Assembly: GCA_023386635.1 (NCBI GenBank)
Contig: JAEWJH010000027.1
Coordinates: 24,701-88,700 of the forward strand
Direction of reading: 5' to 3'
DNA length: 64,000 nt
From: Pseudomonadota bacterium
GTDB lineage: Bacteria; Pseudomonadota; Alphaproteobacteria; Rhizobiales; Xanthobacteraceae
The position numbers and the translations under genes were made by a program. The first letter of the stretch is position 1. Every line of letters starts with the position of its first letter. Below, piece after piece: positions 1 through 7,897 of the stretch. The notes below the pieces were generated by a model. That model had not been told where the DNA came from and searched no databases. It saw nothing but the letters and a program-made list of their open reading frames with translations.

Positions 1-1
1 C

Positions 2-1204
2 TTCTATACATCGTGGATTCAGACGACCGCCACCGTCGGTCTGTTCCTGTCGCTGCTGGTGATCCTGACGTTGCGCCTGAACATGACGCCGGAAGCCTTC
101 GCGGATTACGGCTGGCGTATTCCGTTCCTGCTGTCGATCATCCTGCTCGGCTTCTCGATCTGGATCCGTCTCTCGCTCAACGAGTCGCCGGTATTCCAGC
201 GCATCAAGGCAGAAGGCACGCAGTCGAAGGCTCCGCTTACGGAAGCGTTCGGACGCTGGGAAAACGCCAAGATCGCGATCATCGCCCTGCTCGGCGGCAC
301 CGCCGGCCAGGCCGTGGTCTGGTACACGGGCCAGTTCTACGCGCTGTTCTTCCTGACGCAGACGCTGAAGGTGGACGGAACGACGGCGAACCTGCTGATC
401 GCACTGTCGCTCCTGATCGGCACGCCGTTCTTCATCTTCTTCGGCTGGCTCTCGGATCGTATCGGCCGCAAGCCGATCTTGCTCGCGGGCTGTTTGATCG
501 CGGCGCTCACTTACTTCCCGCTGTTCACGCAGATCGCCAACGTCGCCAACCCGAAGCTGATGGCGGCGACCGAAAACGTGAAGGTCACGCTGACCGCGGA
601 TCCGGCAACGTGCGGATCGCTGTTCGATCCTGTCGGTGTGCGCGTGTTCACCCGTCCGTGCGACGTCGTCCGCCGCACATTGGCGAGTTCGTCGATCCAC
701 TACGACCTCGTCACCACCGGCGCGGCAGGCTCGCCGCTCGTTGCATCCGTCAACGGCAGCACTGTGAACGTCGATGCCACAGGCGCTTCCGTTGTCGCGG
801 CGGCGCAGGCGGCGGGTTATCCGAAGCCGGGTGACGCCACGATCCTGAAAACGCCTTCGGTCGGCGAACTGCTAACGAGCAGCCGCGCGTGGGCGGTCAC
901 CGGTCTGCTGTTCATCCTCGTACTCTATGTGACGATGGTGTACGGCCCGATCGCGGCATTGCTGGTCGAACTGTTCCCGACCCGCATTCGCTACACCGGC
1001 ATGTCGTTGCCGTATCACATCGGCAATGGCTGGTTCGGCGGCTTCCTCCCGCCGACCGCATTCGCGATCGTCGCCGCGAGCGGCAACATCTTCCAGGGGC
1101 TGTGGTATCCGATCGTCATCGCAGTGATGACTTTGGTGGTCGGGTTCTTCCTGTTGCCCGAGACCAAGGATCGCGACATCTTCACCTACGACGGCAACAA
1201 ATAA
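2..1204 (+). CDS. MFS transporter, metabolite:H+ symporter (MHS) type, 5' truncated by window edge
   Basis: This is the C-terminal two thirds of an inner-membrane secondary transporter; the frame is open from base 2, so the true start lies left of the window. The visible part covers roughly transmembrane helices 5 to 12. The cytoplasmic loop between helices 8 and 9 carries the MFS signature GWLSDRIGRKP, and helix 10 leads into ELFPTRIRYTGMSLPYH, which is typical of the ProP/KgtP-like MHS group that takes up organic acids or osmolytes with protons. An oddity is a loop of about 110 residues (bases about 545 to 885) between helices 9 and 10, on the periplasmic side, with two cysteines; most MFS proteins have only a short loop here. 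The substrate cannot be told from sequence. A strong terminator follows. Confidence 0.9.
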   Translation, partial: FYTSWIQTTATVGLFLSLLVILTLRLNMTPEAFADYGWRIPFLLSIILLGFSIWIRLSLNESPVFQRIKAEGTQSKAPLTEAFGRWENAKIAIIALLGGTAGQAVVWYTGQFYALFFLTQTLKVDGTTANLLIALSLLIGTPFFIFFGWLSDRIGRKPILLAGCLIAALTYFPLFTQIANVANPKLMAATENVKVTLTADPATCGSLFDPVGVRVFTRPCDVVRRTLASSSIHYDLVTTGAAGSPLVASVNGSTVNVDATGASVVAAAQAAGYPKPGDATILKTPSVGELLTSSRAWAVTGLLFILVLYVTMVYGPIAALLVELFPTRIRYTGMSLPYHIGNGWFGGFLPPTAFAIVAASGNIFQGLWYPIVIAVMTLVVGFFLLPETKDRDIFTYDGNK

Positions 1205-1224
1205 GTCGCCGCGCACCAAGACGG

Positions 1225-1254
1225 AAAACCCCGCCGCGAGGCGGGGTTTTTCTT
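1225..1254 (+). terminator. Rho-independent terminator after the MFS gene
   Basis: Arms AAAACCCCGCC (1225-1235) and GGCGGGGTTTT (1240-1250) enclose a four-base loop and run into a T-rich tail. It lies 21 bases after the MFS stop codon. The A/T symmetry means it may also act on the convergent yjbQ transcript. Confidence 0.9.
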
Positions 1255-1271
1255 TTGTGTGAGGAACGAAA

Positions 1272-1733
1272 TCAGCCGGCGCTGCCGATGAATTGCAGAA
1301 CGATCTCGCGCCGGTGCGGCGCGCTGCGATGTTCGGCGAGATAAAGACCCTGCCAGGTGCCGAGTTTCATCGTGCCCTGCAGCACTGGCACATGCAGCGT
1401 CACGCCATTGAGCATGGCTTTGACATGCGCCGGCATATCGTCGGGACCTTCGGTGTCGTGCACCCAGCCGGCCTGCTCCGGCGCGAGACGATCGAGCGCC
1501 GTCACCAGATCCTTCTGCACGTCCGGGTCGGCATTCTCCTGGATCACCAGCGATGCCGACGTATGCCGCAGGAACAGGAACACCGTGCCGTCATGCGCGG
1601 CAATACCCTTGAGGAAGCCCGTGACGTCGCGGGTGATGTCGGTAAAGCCGGGCCCGGCGGTCGCGACCGTCAGCTTCGCGCTGGCGATCAGTTGCGGCGT
1701 GACGCGCGTCAGCGCGGTCAGTTCGTGACTCAT
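1272..1733 (-). CDS. YjbQ/UPF0047 family protein
   Basis: A 153-residue cytosolic protein of the YjbQ (UPF0047) family, whose members are small trimeric proteins with a reported weak thiamine-phosphate synthase activity; the physiological role is unsettled. The conserved stretch FLRHTSASLVIQENADPDV, which holds the family histidine and the acidic residues after it, lies near residues 55-73, and GTWQGLYLAEH near the C-terminus is also typical. Length matches the family (about 140-155). It is the last gene of a minus-strand group with the secreted protein and isomerase-like gene upstream, and it faces the MFS gene. Confidence 0.88.
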   Translation of the reverse strand: MSHELTALTRVTPQLIASAKLTVATAGPGFTDITRDVTGFLKGIAAHDGTVFLFLRHTSASLVIQENADPDVQKDLVTALDRLAPEQAGWVHDTEGPDDMPAHVKAMLNGVTLHVPVLQGTMKLGTWQGLYLAEHRSAPHRREIVLQFIGSAG

Positions 1734-1760
1734 CGCCAGTCAGCCCCCCAAGCGCGGCGG

Positions 1761-2357
1761 TCAGATTTTCTCGCGCGCATCTTTCTGGATATCGTTGAGC
1801 ATGTCGACCAGCCGCTTCCAGACCTTCCCCGCAAACGTCACCGCGCGGTCGATGTCCTCGTTGGTCGGCAGGCGAAGCTCGACCTCGGGCACCCGATAAC
1901 CCTTCGGCGGAGCCGCATCCGGTGTCACGACCGGGGGCGGCTGATGCGCGGCGAGATCGCGCTTGAGCGCCACATTGGCATCTGCAAGCCGCGCGATCTC
2001 CGCTTCCAGCGCAGCGCGCTCGTCGGCCGCGGGCTGACAGGCCCAGCCGGCGGTGCGCGGCGCGCAATAGGACACCTCGCCCGTCTGCGAATCGAGCCGG
2101 ACGAAACCCTCCCCCGACGCGCTGAAGCGGTAGCGCGGCGTGGTCTCCTTGTCGTCGGCCGCTTTCGCGGCGGCGGGCGGTTGCGGCAGGGTCGGCTCGG
2201 GAACGATTTTCGGCGGCGCCTCTGTTTCCGGCACCACGATCGCGGGACCGGTCTCCGGCGCGATGGTGACGGCCGGATCCTCGGCACGCGCCACGGTCGC
2301 CGCGCACAGCAGGCCGGCACCGAGAAGAAGGCAGGCCGTGATCGGGCGCGTCCTCAT
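1761..2357 (-). CDS. Conserved secreted protein of unknown function
   Basis: A 198-residue protein with a signal peptide (MRTRPITACLLLGAG..., predicted cleavage near ARAED at residue 25), so it is probably periplasmic. After a Pro/Glu-rich linker with repeated VVPE-like segments there is a small domain with two cysteines (SYCAPRTAGWACQP) and then a short charged helix that could form a coiled coil (ADERAALEAEIARLADANVALKR). The C-terminus is a basic amphipathic stretch. I do not recognise a named family. It sits 27 bases before yjbQ on the same strand and 19 bases after the isomerase-like gene, so the three may be co-transcribed. Confidence 0.75.
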   Translation of the reverse strand: MRTRPITACLLLGAGLLCAATVARAEDPAVTIAPETGPAIVVPETEAPPKIVPEPTLPQPPAAAKAADDKETTPRYRFSASGEGFVRLDSQTGEVSYCAPRTAGWACQPAADERAALEAEIARLADANVALKRDLAAHQPPPVVTPDAAPPKGYRVPEVELRLPTNEDIDRAVTFAGKVWKRLVDMLNDIQKDAREKI

Positions 2358-2376
2358 CGTCGTGTCCTGATTCTCC

Positions 2377-3000
2377 TTACACGTCGCTGCGGTAGGGCTT
2401 GCGGCCCGAGGTCAACGCATCGGCGAGGAGTTCGATCCGATCCTGCCCCCAGAACACCTCGCCGTCGAGGACGTAGCAGGGCGATCCGAACGCATCGGCT
2501 TTGAGCGCATCCTGGATGTTCTGCTGGTAGGCGGCCTTCACCTTGTCGGTCTTGCTGGCGGCGAGGAGTTCATCGCCGGGCAGGCCGACGCCGTTGGCGA
2601 GCGCCACCAGCGTCGCCTCGTCGGCGAGGTTCTTCTCGTCGGCCCAGACGCCGGGAAAGGCATTGCGCAGGAACTGGTCCGGGTCCGCGCCGGACTGGAC
2701 GATGGCCACAGTGAAATGGTCGGCCGCGTTGACGTCGAACGGCCAGAATTTCGGATGGACATTGAGCCGGACGCCGCGCTTCTCGCGCCAGCGCTGAAGT
2801 TCCATCAGGCGGTAGCGCTGGCGGGCAGGCGCGCGCTTGGCGAGCGGCAGGCCGCCCGTTTCCGGAAACACGCTCGACAGCGACATCGGCTTGAACCGGA
2901 CCGCGACATCATGCCGGCGGGCTAGATCCATGAATGTGGCGTGGCCGATATAGGCCCAGGGCGAGACCAGCGAAAAGTAATAGTCGACCGTGCGGGACAT
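2377..3000 (-). CDS. 2-hydroxychromene-2-carboxylate isomerase family protein (DsbA/GST-kappa fold)
   Basis: A 207-residue cytosolic protein of the thioredoxin-fold DsbA/kappa-GST superfamily. The start MSRTVDYYFSLVSPWAYIGH contains the serine-proline (SPW) at the position used to activate glutathione in HCCA isomerases, and FGSPCYVLDGEVFWGQDRIELL near the C-terminus is the family's cis-proline and closing helix region. Characterised relatives isomerise 2-hydroxychromene-2-carboxylate in naphthalene breakdown using glutathione. No other naphthalene gene is present here, so the true substrate is unknown. It is the first gene of the minus-strand group and is divergent from the atp operon. Confidence 0.85.
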   Translation of the reverse strand: MSRTVDYYFSLVSPWAYIGHATFMDLARRHDVAVRFKPMSLSSVFPETGGLPLAKRAPARQRYRLMELQRWREKRGVRLNVHPKFWPFDVNAADHFTVAIVQSGADPDQFLRNAFPGVWADEKNLADEATLVALANGVGLPGDELLAASKTDKVKAAYQQNIQDALKADAFGSPCYVLDGEVFWGQDRIELLADALTSGRKPYRSDV

Positions 3001-3171
3001 GGGATTCCTTGGGACCTCACTGTATTTCCGGCATCAGCGTAGCATTGCCACGGCGCTGACAGAACGGCCCGACGCCATTTCCCGCCGCATTGCGGCATGC
3101 GGCAACCCACCTATCCCCAAACTTCGCATTTTCGGGCGTGTTTTCAGCGACTTATGTCGCATGCGGTTCGG

Positions 3172-3200
3172 TTGACTCGCCCCAGCGCCATCAGTATGGT
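3172..3200 (+). promoter_or_regulatory. Candidate sigma-70 promoter of the F0 operon
   Basis: TTGACT (3172-3177) and TATGGT (3195-3200) are separated by exactly 17 bases. Five of six bases in the -35 box and four of six in the -10 box match the consensus. Transcription would begin near 3207, about 50 bases before the atpI start. The assignment is by eye. Confidence 0.6.
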
Positions 3201-3258
3201 CCGCGCGGCCTCGGGGGGCGGTGTGCGACGCGAGCGCGGTCGCGACGGGTCGAAAGCA

Positions 3259-3609
3259 ATGGCTAACGGCACGAAACGCAACGGCGATCAAAACACCCCG
3301 AACGAAGAGGCCGACCTCTCCGCGAGGCTTCAGCGTCTCGGCGATCGGCTTGCGAAATCGAGCCGGACTCCCGAACAAAGCGAGGTGCCTCGGCCGACAA
3401 CTGATCCGTCGGCGCTGGCGCGTGGGTTCCGGCTCTCGACCGAGCTGGTGGCCGGCGTTCTGGTAGGGGCGCTGATCGGCTGGCTGCTTGACCGCTGGCT
3501 GGGCAGCACGCCCTGGGGGTTGATTGTGTTTCTTCTGCTCGGCTTTACGGCCGGCGTTCTGAACGTGATGCGCGCGGCGGGCGTGGTGCCCCCGAACAGG
3601 ACCAAGTGA
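3259..3609 (+). CDS. atpI: ATP synthase protein I
   Basis: A 116-residue inner-membrane protein that assists assembly of the c-ring of F0F1 ATP synthase and is not part of the final enzyme. The N-terminal half is hydrophilic (start [14 protein letters not shown]), followed by two transmembrane helices ([20 protein letters not shown] and [20 protein letters not shown]) joined by a short RWLGS turn, as is usual for alphaproteobacterial AtpI. I chose the ATG at 3259 because the longer frame from 3097 would add a basic, low-complexity N-terminus and overlap the promoter. Its TGA stop overlaps the atpB start. Confidence 0.88.
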   Translation: MANGTKRNGDQNTPNEEADLSARLQRLGDRLAKSSRTPEQSEVPRPTTDPSALARGFRLSTELVAGVLVGALIGWLLDRWLGSTPWGLIVFLLLGFTAGVLNVMRAAGVVPPNRTK

Positions 3610-4358
3610 TGGCCGACCCGATTCATCAATTCAATATCGTGAACCTTTTCCCGGTCACCCAGATCGGCGGTCACGACATCTCTTTCACCAATTCGGCCGC
3701 GTTCATGGTGCTGGCCGCCGGCGGCATCACCGCCTTCCTGCTGGCGACCACCGCGAGCCGTTCGCTGGTGCCGGGCCGGATGCAGTCGGTCGCCGAACTG
3801 TCCTACGAATTCGTCGCGGACACGATCAATAGCACGGCCGGCAAGGAAGGGATGAAGTTCTTCCCCTTCGTGTTCTCGCTGTTCATGTTCGTGCTGGTTG
3901 CCAATCTGGTCGGCCTGATCCCGTACACCTTCACCGTCACCTCGCACATCATCATCACGGCCGCGCTGGCGCTGACCGTGTTTCTGACCGTGCTGGTCTA
4001 CGGCTTCTGGAAGCACGGCCTGCACTTCTTCAATCTGTTCGTGCCCAAAGGCATTCCGATCTACATCCTGCCGCTGATCGTGTTCATCGAGGTGCTGTCG
4101 TTCCTGTCGCGCCCGATCTCGCACAGCGTGCGTCTGTTCGCGAACATGCTGGCCGGCCACATCACCCTGAAGGTGTTCGCCAGCTTCATCACCCTGCTCG
4201 GTTCGGCCGGCATCCTCGGCATCGCCGGTGCGACGCTGCCGCTCGCGCTGGTCGTCGCACTTACCGCGCTCGAATTGCTGGTCGCGTTCCTGCAGGCTTA
4301 CGTGTTCGCGATCCTCACCTGCATCTACCTCAACGACGCTATTCACCCGGGCCATTAA
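3609..4358 (+). CDS. atpB: ATP synthase F0 subunit a
   Basis: Subunit a (249 residues) forms the two proton half-channels against the c-ring in the inner membrane. The essential arginine is R175 in [14 protein letters not shown], and the C-terminal helices carry the conserved [20 protein letters not shown]. Length is normal. The ATG at 3609 overlaps the atpI stop as TGATG, which suggests translational coupling; an in-frame GTG lies three bases earlier but is less likely. It is the second gene of the F0 operon. Confidence 0.97.
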   Translation: MADPIHQFNIVNLFPVTQIGGHDISFTNSAAFMVLAAGGITAFLLATTASRSLVPGRMQSVAELSYEFVADTINSTAGKEGMKFFPFVFSLFMFVLVANLVGLIPYTFTVTSHIIITAALALTVFLTVLVYGFWKHGLHFFNLFVPKGIPIYILPLIVFIEVLSFLSRPISHSVRLFANMLAGHITLKVFASFITLLGSAGILGIAGATLPLALVVALTALELLVAFLQAYVFAILTCIYLNDAIHPGH

Positions 4359-4390
4359 GCCTGAATCCAACACCACCGAATCCAACACAA

Positions 4391-4395
4391 AGGAG
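4391..4395 (+). promoter_or_regulatory. Strong ribosome binding site of atpE
   Basis: AGGAG at 4391-4395, seven bases before the ATG at 4402, fixes the atpE start and rejects the much longer open frame that begins at 4228 inside atpB. A strong site fits the need for about ten c subunits per enzyme. Confidence 0.8.
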
Positions 4396-4401
4396 CTTTC
4401 C

Positions 4402-4629
4402 ATGGATCCCCTCGCAGCTAAGTACATCGGCGCCGGCATTGCCTGCATCGGCATGGGCGGAGCGGGCGTCGGCGTCGGCGCGATTTTCGGCCACTATCTG
4501 GCCGCCGCCGTGCGCAACCCGTCGGCCGCTCAGGGCCAGTTCGGCAACCTGATTTTCGGTTTCGCCGTGACCGAAGCGCTCGGCATCTTCTCGCTGCTGA
4601 TCGCGCTGCTGCTCCTGTTCGCGCTCTAA
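4402..4629 (+). CDS. atpE: ATP synthase F0 subunit c
   Basis: A 75-residue hairpin of two transmembrane helices that assembles into the proton-driven rotor ring. Helix 1 has the glycine-rich [13 protein letters not shown] repeat for tight ring packing; the polar loop is RNPSAAQGQ; helix 2 carries the proton-binding glutamate E58 in [13 protein letters not shown]. No Na+-type ligand set (Q in helix 1, ES/T in helix 2) is present, so the ring is proton-specific. It lies 43 bases after atpB. Confidence 0.97.
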   Translation: MDPLAAKYIGAGIACIGMGGAGVGVGAIFGHYLAAAVRNPSAAQGQFGNLIFGFAVTEALGIFSLLIALLLLFAL

Positions 4630-4651
4630 GACACACGAGGCGACATCCGCG

Positions 4652-5188
4652 ATGGCCACCACAACAGCCCATACCGAACAGCCTGCGGGCCACAAGGAGC
4701 CGTTTCCTCCTTTCAATTCGCAGACATTCGCGTCGCAGCTCTTCTGGCTGGTCATCACGTTTGTCTTTCTCTACGTGATGATGTCGAAGGTCGCGCTGCC
4801 GCGTATCGGCGCGATCATCGACAGCCGGCAGAAGCGCATCGACGACGATCTCGCCGAGGCGCAGAAGCTCAAGACCGAATCCGACGCGGCGCTCGCGTCC
4901 TACGAAAAGGCGCTGGCCGATGCCCGCAACCGCGGCCAGGCCATCGCCAGCGAGATGCGTGAGAAGCAGGCCGCCGCGTCCGAAGCGACCCGCAAGACGC
5001 TGGAAGCCCAGCTCAACACCAAGCTCGCCGACGCAGAAAAGACCATCGCCGCCACCAAGTCGGCTGCGATGGCCAATGTCAGCGCCATCGCGCAGGACGC
5101 CGCCGCGACTATCGTCGAGCGGCTGACCGGCACGAAGCCGCAGGATCAGGCCGTCGCTGCTGCGGTCGCCGGCGCCCTGAAACGCTGA
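4652..5188 (+). CDS. atpF': ATP synthase F0 subunit b'
   Basis: Subunit b' (178 residues; also named AtpG or AtpF2) is half of the b/b' heterodimeric peripheral stalk of alphaproteobacteria and photosynthetic bacteria. A hydrophilic N-terminus of about 27 residues precedes one transmembrane helix ([24 protein letters not shown]) and a long alanine- and charge-rich helix (about residues 55-175). The presence of separate b' and b genes in one operon is typical of the group. It lies 22 bases after atpE. Confidence 0.94.
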   Translation: MATTTAHTEQPAGHKEPFPPFNSQTFASQLFWLVITFVFLYVMMSKVALPRIGAIIDSRQKRIDDDLAEAQKLKTESDAALASYEKALADARNRGQAIASEMREKQAAASEATRKTLEAQLNTKLADAEKTIAATKSAAMANVSAIAQDAAATIVERLTGTKPQDQAVAAAVAGALKR

Positions 5189-5222
5189 CGCAAGCAAGCC
5201 GACATCGGACGCCGAGGATACC

Positions 5223-5714
5223 ATGTTTGACCTTCATGAGCCCGAGACCTGGGTCGCCATCGCCTTCGTCATCTTCGTCGGCTTGATGATCTATCTCGGC
5301 GTTCACAAGACGCTGGCAAATGCGCTCGACAAACGCGCCGCGCGCATCAAGGAAGAGCTCGACGAAGCCCGCCGCCTCAAGGAAGAGGCCGTGGCACTGG
5401 TCGAGACCTACCGCCGCAAGAAGCAGGAAGCCGAAGCCGAGGCGGAAGCGATCGTCGCCAATGCCAAGGCGGAAGCCGGGCGCCTCGAAGCCGAAGCCAA
5501 GGTTCGCGTCGAAGAATTCGTCGCCCGCCGCACCAAAATGGCCGAGACCAAGATCGCCCAGGCGGAAGCCCAGGCGCTCGGCGAGGTCCGCGCCGCCGCC
5601 GCCGATGCGGCCGTCACCGCCGCCGAGAAGATCCTCGGCGATACGGTGAAGGGCCAGACCGCCGCCGACCTGCTCGCCAAAGGCATCGCGGACGTGCGCG
5701 CCAAGCTGAACTAA
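5223..5714 (+). CDS. atpF: ATP synthase F0 subunit b
   Basis: Subunit b (163 residues) pairs with b' in the peripheral stalk. A single N-terminal transmembrane helix ([20 protein letters not shown]) is followed by a continuous charged helix rich in Ala, Glu and Arg ([20 protein letters not shown]...). A GAGGA ribosome binding site lies five bases before the ATG. It is the last gene of the operon; the F1 genes (atpHAGDC) are not in the window, as expected for alphaproteobacteria, which keep F0 and F1 in separate operons. Confidence 0.95.
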   Translation: MFDLHEPETWVAIAFVIFVGLMIYLGVHKTLANALDKRAARIKEELDEARRLKEEAVALVETYRRKKQEAEAEAEAIVANAKAEAGRLEAEAKVRVEEFVARRTKMAETKIAQAEAQALGEVRAAAADAAVTAAEKILGDTVKGQTAADLLAKGIADVRAKLN

Positions 5715-5739
5715 GCCAGGTCGAACACCAGAGTTTAAG

Positions 5740-5767
5740 AATGGCCGGGTTCGCCCGGCCATTTTCG
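5740..5767 (+). terminator. Terminator of the F0 operon
   Basis: Stem AATGGCCGGG (5740-5749) pairs with CCCGGCCATT (5754-5763), four-base loop, T tail. It follows the atpF stop by 25 bases. Confidence 0.85.
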
Positions 5768-6108
5768 TTTCCGGCCTGAGAGGCTGACAGGAAACGCACG
5801 GGGTTTAGGCGTTTGATTGTTGCTGAAGCGACTTTCCGCCCGTCATGCCCGGGCGAAGTCCCGGCCATCTTCGCGATTCGATCGGCCATTGGCCGACGAG
5901 AGAGCCCCCCAGGCAGCATCATTGGCTCACGAATCGGTCCGGCGCGGCATCTTTGCTGTCGCCTGGAATAGGCCGAATCAGTTATCCACAAGACTCATAA
6001 CCTGTGGAGAGAGGGGAGCCTCTCTCCTTGTCCTGTGCCAGCGGATTCAGTGCTGCGTATCCTTGAGTGATTCGCTCGCATTGAAAAGACAACCGAGGTT
6101 GGGGGACC
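5768..6108. other. Intergenic region with a short palindromic repeat
   Basis: No gene is supported here; open frames in this stretch have no recognisable product. At 5842-5873 there is a GTCATGCCCGGG...CCCGGCCAT element of the kind scattered between genes in this chromosome. At 6007-6026 there is a small hairpin (GAGAGGGGAGCCTCTCTC). The rest is unremarkable; the promoter of the HAD gene must lie here but I see no convincing boxes. Confidence 0.5.
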
Positions 6109-6765
6109 GTGGTTATCTTCGATTGCAATGGCGTTCTCATCGACAGCGAGCCGCTCGCCGCGGCTGTCGCTGCCCATGAATTCCAGCGCATCGGCATCGC
6201 GCTGACGCCCGATCTGATCGCCCGCTATTTCACCGGCCGCCGCCCCGCCGACATGTTCGCCGAGGTGGAGCAGGCCGCGGGCCGCAAGCTGCCGGCCGGT
6301 TTCACCGCGCATGTCGCCGCCGCCACCCTCGCCCGCTTCCAGCACGATCTGCGCGCCACCGCCCATGTGGCGCATGCGCTGACCTGGCTGCGCGGCCGCA
6401 AATGCGTCGCCTCCTCCTCGCCGCTCGAGCGCATGCGCATGAGCCTGGAGACAGTCGGCCTGCTGCGATTCTTCGACCCGTATCTGTTCTCGGCGAGCGA
6501 CATGCCGCGCGGCAAGCCGTCGCCGGACGTGTTCCTGCTGGTCGCCGAGAAGATGCGGGTGCGGCCGCAGGAATGCATCGTCGTCGAGGATTCTCCGGTC
6601 GGCGTGACCGCGGCGGCGGCCGCCGGCATGACGCCAATCGGTTTCGTCGGCGGCAGCCATGCGGGCCCGCATCTCGCCGCGCAGCTCACCGCGTCCGGCG
6701 CGCGCACGGTGATCACCGATATGCGGCTGCTGAAAACCACCGTGATCGCGCTGCGCGGCTGGTAA
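6109..6765 (+). CDS. HAD-IA family hydrolase with altered motif I
   Basis: A 218-residue cytosolic protein of the HAD superfamily, subfamily IA (phosphoglycolate phosphatase / beta-phosphoglucomutase type). The GTG start gives MVIFDCNGVLIDSEPLAA. Motif I is normally DxDGxL: here D5 (the nucleophile) is present but the second aspartate is N7. Motif II (VASSSPLERM), the lysine of GKPSPDVFLL and the acidic pair in VVEDSPVGVTAAAAAGM are intact, and the cap domain with FTGRRPADMF is in the usual place. The second aspartate acts as general acid/base in HAD phosphatases, so activity may be altered. It stands alone between repeat-filled spacers. Confidence 0.87.
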   Translation: MVIFDCNGVLIDSEPLAAAVAAHEFQRIGIALTPDLIARYFTGRRPADMFAEVEQAAGRKLPAGFTAHVAAATLARFQHDLRATAHVAHALTWLRGRKCVASSSPLERMRMSLETVGLLRFFDPYLFSASDMPRGKPSPDVFLLVAEKMRVRPQECIVVEDSPVGVTAAAAAGMTPIGFVGGSHAGPHLAAQLTASGARTVITDMRLLKTTVIALRGW

Positions 6766-6796
6766 CGCGCGGCCCTGACCTGGCACCGCTCCCCGT

Positions 6797-6918
6797 CGTC
6801 ATGCGCGGGCATCGCCCGTCGAAGACGGGCGTGAACGCCCTGATGACCCGCGCATCCCGCTTAAGGCTGGCCCGCGCTCCTCTGATCGAGATCACCGGGG
6901 CAAGCCCGGTGATGACGA
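6797..6918. repeat. Palindromic intergenic repeat, GTCATGCGCGGGC type
   Basis: The element begins GTCATGCGCGGGCATCGCCC and ends near CCCGGTGATGACG, so that the outer ends are inverted copies of one another. Internal short hairpins (GACGGGCG...CGCCCTGATGAC) suggest several nested palindromes. It resembles the elements at 5842, 12473 and 24571. Confidence 0.55.
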
Positions 6919-6947
6919 GTTGAGAGAGTCGCGCGCCTCTCTCTGAG

Positions 6948-6995
6948 CCTCATGGTGAGGAGCGATGCGTCAGCATCGCGTCTCGAACCATGGGG
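6948..6995. repeat. CCTCATGGTGAGG palindromic repeat, copy A
   Basis: The unit starts CCTCATGGTGAGGAGCGATG, contains the hairpin GCGATGCGTCAGCATCGC, and ends TCTCGAACCATGGGG. The ends are inverted (CCTCATGGT / ACCATGGGG). A near-identical unit lies 56 kb away at 63688-63734. Confidence 0.7.
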
Positions 6996-7020
6996 CGCTT
7001 GTCATGCTGTAGCCGCCCCA

Positions 7021-7060
7021 CCCTTCGAGACGCGGGCTTCGCCCGCTCCTCAGGATGAGG
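7021..7060. repeat. CCTCATCCTGAGG-type palindromic repeat, copy B (inverted)
   Basis: The unit reads CCCTTCGAGACGCGGGCTTC followed by GCCCGCTCCTCAGGATGAGG. On the opposite strand it has the same layout as copy A: CCTCATCCTGAGGAGCGGGC, then CGTCTCGAAGG. Copies A and B therefore face each other about 25 bases apart and could form one large hairpin. Confidence 0.65.
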
Positions 7061-7096
7061 CGGAGAGAGAGGCGAAGCGCAAATGCGCGGCGTTCT

Positions 7097-7771
7097 CTAT
7101 CGCGCGCGGCGGGCTGGACGACGCTGCGGCCGGGTCGGCTCGGCCTGCGGATCGAAGCCGAGATAGATCACGTATTTGTCGATGTCGCCGCCGCGCGGCA
7201 TCGGGAAGGTGAGATCTTCCGCCACGTAATAGAAGTTGGAATTGCTCTGGTCCGGCGGAATCGACACCGCCGTGCGGTAAAGCTTGGTGGCGACGGTCTT
7301 CGGGTTCGGCCCCTCCTCGACCACGGCGAGACGGATCGGCACCTCGAGATTGCCGGGGCCGCCGGCAGGACCGAGAACGATGCGGCCTTCGATGCCGACG
7401 CGCAGATTGACGTTGCCGGCCACGAGCTGGCATTCGCGCGCTGTGCGCACGATCGAGCCCTGATAGCGAAGATCGAGCGCGCCGCCTTCAACGGGCTTAC
7501 CGGCGGCGTTGATGGTCAGCGTGGATGCACCCGCGCGGATTTCCACCGACGGGCAATCGAAGTCCGCCGGGGTCGCGGGCGTGGCAGTTGCTTGCGCGCC
7601 CGACGCGGCGGGCAGCAGATCGGACGAACCGGACGTGCTCGACGACGATGACGAGCCGAACATGCCGCCGACCGACGAACAGCCCGACACGGCGGCGCCG
7701 AGCAGCAGCACGGCGGCGGTTGCGGCGAAACGGGCGGGCAAGGCCCGGACGGATCTGGAACGTTCGGTCAT
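7097..7771 (-). CDS. Conserved lipoprotein of unknown function
   Basis: A 224-residue predicted lipoprotein. The signal peptide ends in LLLGAAVSGCSSVGG with the lipidated cysteine near residue 31, followed by a serine-rich linker (GSSSSSSTSGSS) and then a beta-rich domain of about 150 residues (PADFDCPSVEIRAGASTLTI...). The C-terminus is rich in arginine and proline. The body resembles a family of unnamed envelope lipoproteins in Rhizobiales. It is downstream of the GNAT gene by 126 bases on the same strand and may be transcribed alone. Confidence 0.8.
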   Translation of the reverse strand: MTERSRSVRALPARFAATAAVLLLGAAVSGCSSVGGMFGSSSSSSTSGSSDLLPAASGAQATATPATPADFDCPSVEIRAGASTLTINAAGKPVEGGALDLRYQGSIVRTARECQLVAGNVNLRVGIEGRIVLGPAGGPGNLEVPIRLAVVEEGPNPKTVATKLYRTAVSIPPDQSNSNFYYVAEDLTFPMPRGGDIDKYVIYLGFDPQAEPTRPQRRPARRAR

Positions 7772-7897
7772 CGGTCAGCACTCATCACGGTTGACTGAAA
7801 CAACTATAGCAGCGGCATAGCGGCAAGCCCAAACTTGGACACCCGAGCGGGCCTTATCCGGCACGATCGTGCCGGAAAAACGGCGCCGGACGGCTCA

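Larger units (their letters stand above)
6766..7096. other. Repeat-filled intergenic region
   Basis: No gene is supported in this 331-base stretch. It is almost entirely made of palindromic repeat elements (listed separately at 6797-6918, 6948-6995 and 7021-7060). Confidence 0.6.

Noticed and set aside
4228..4401. N-terminal extension of atpE into atpB
   Set aside because: The extension is arginine-rich and overlaps atpB; a strong ribosome binding site marks the ATG at 4402.
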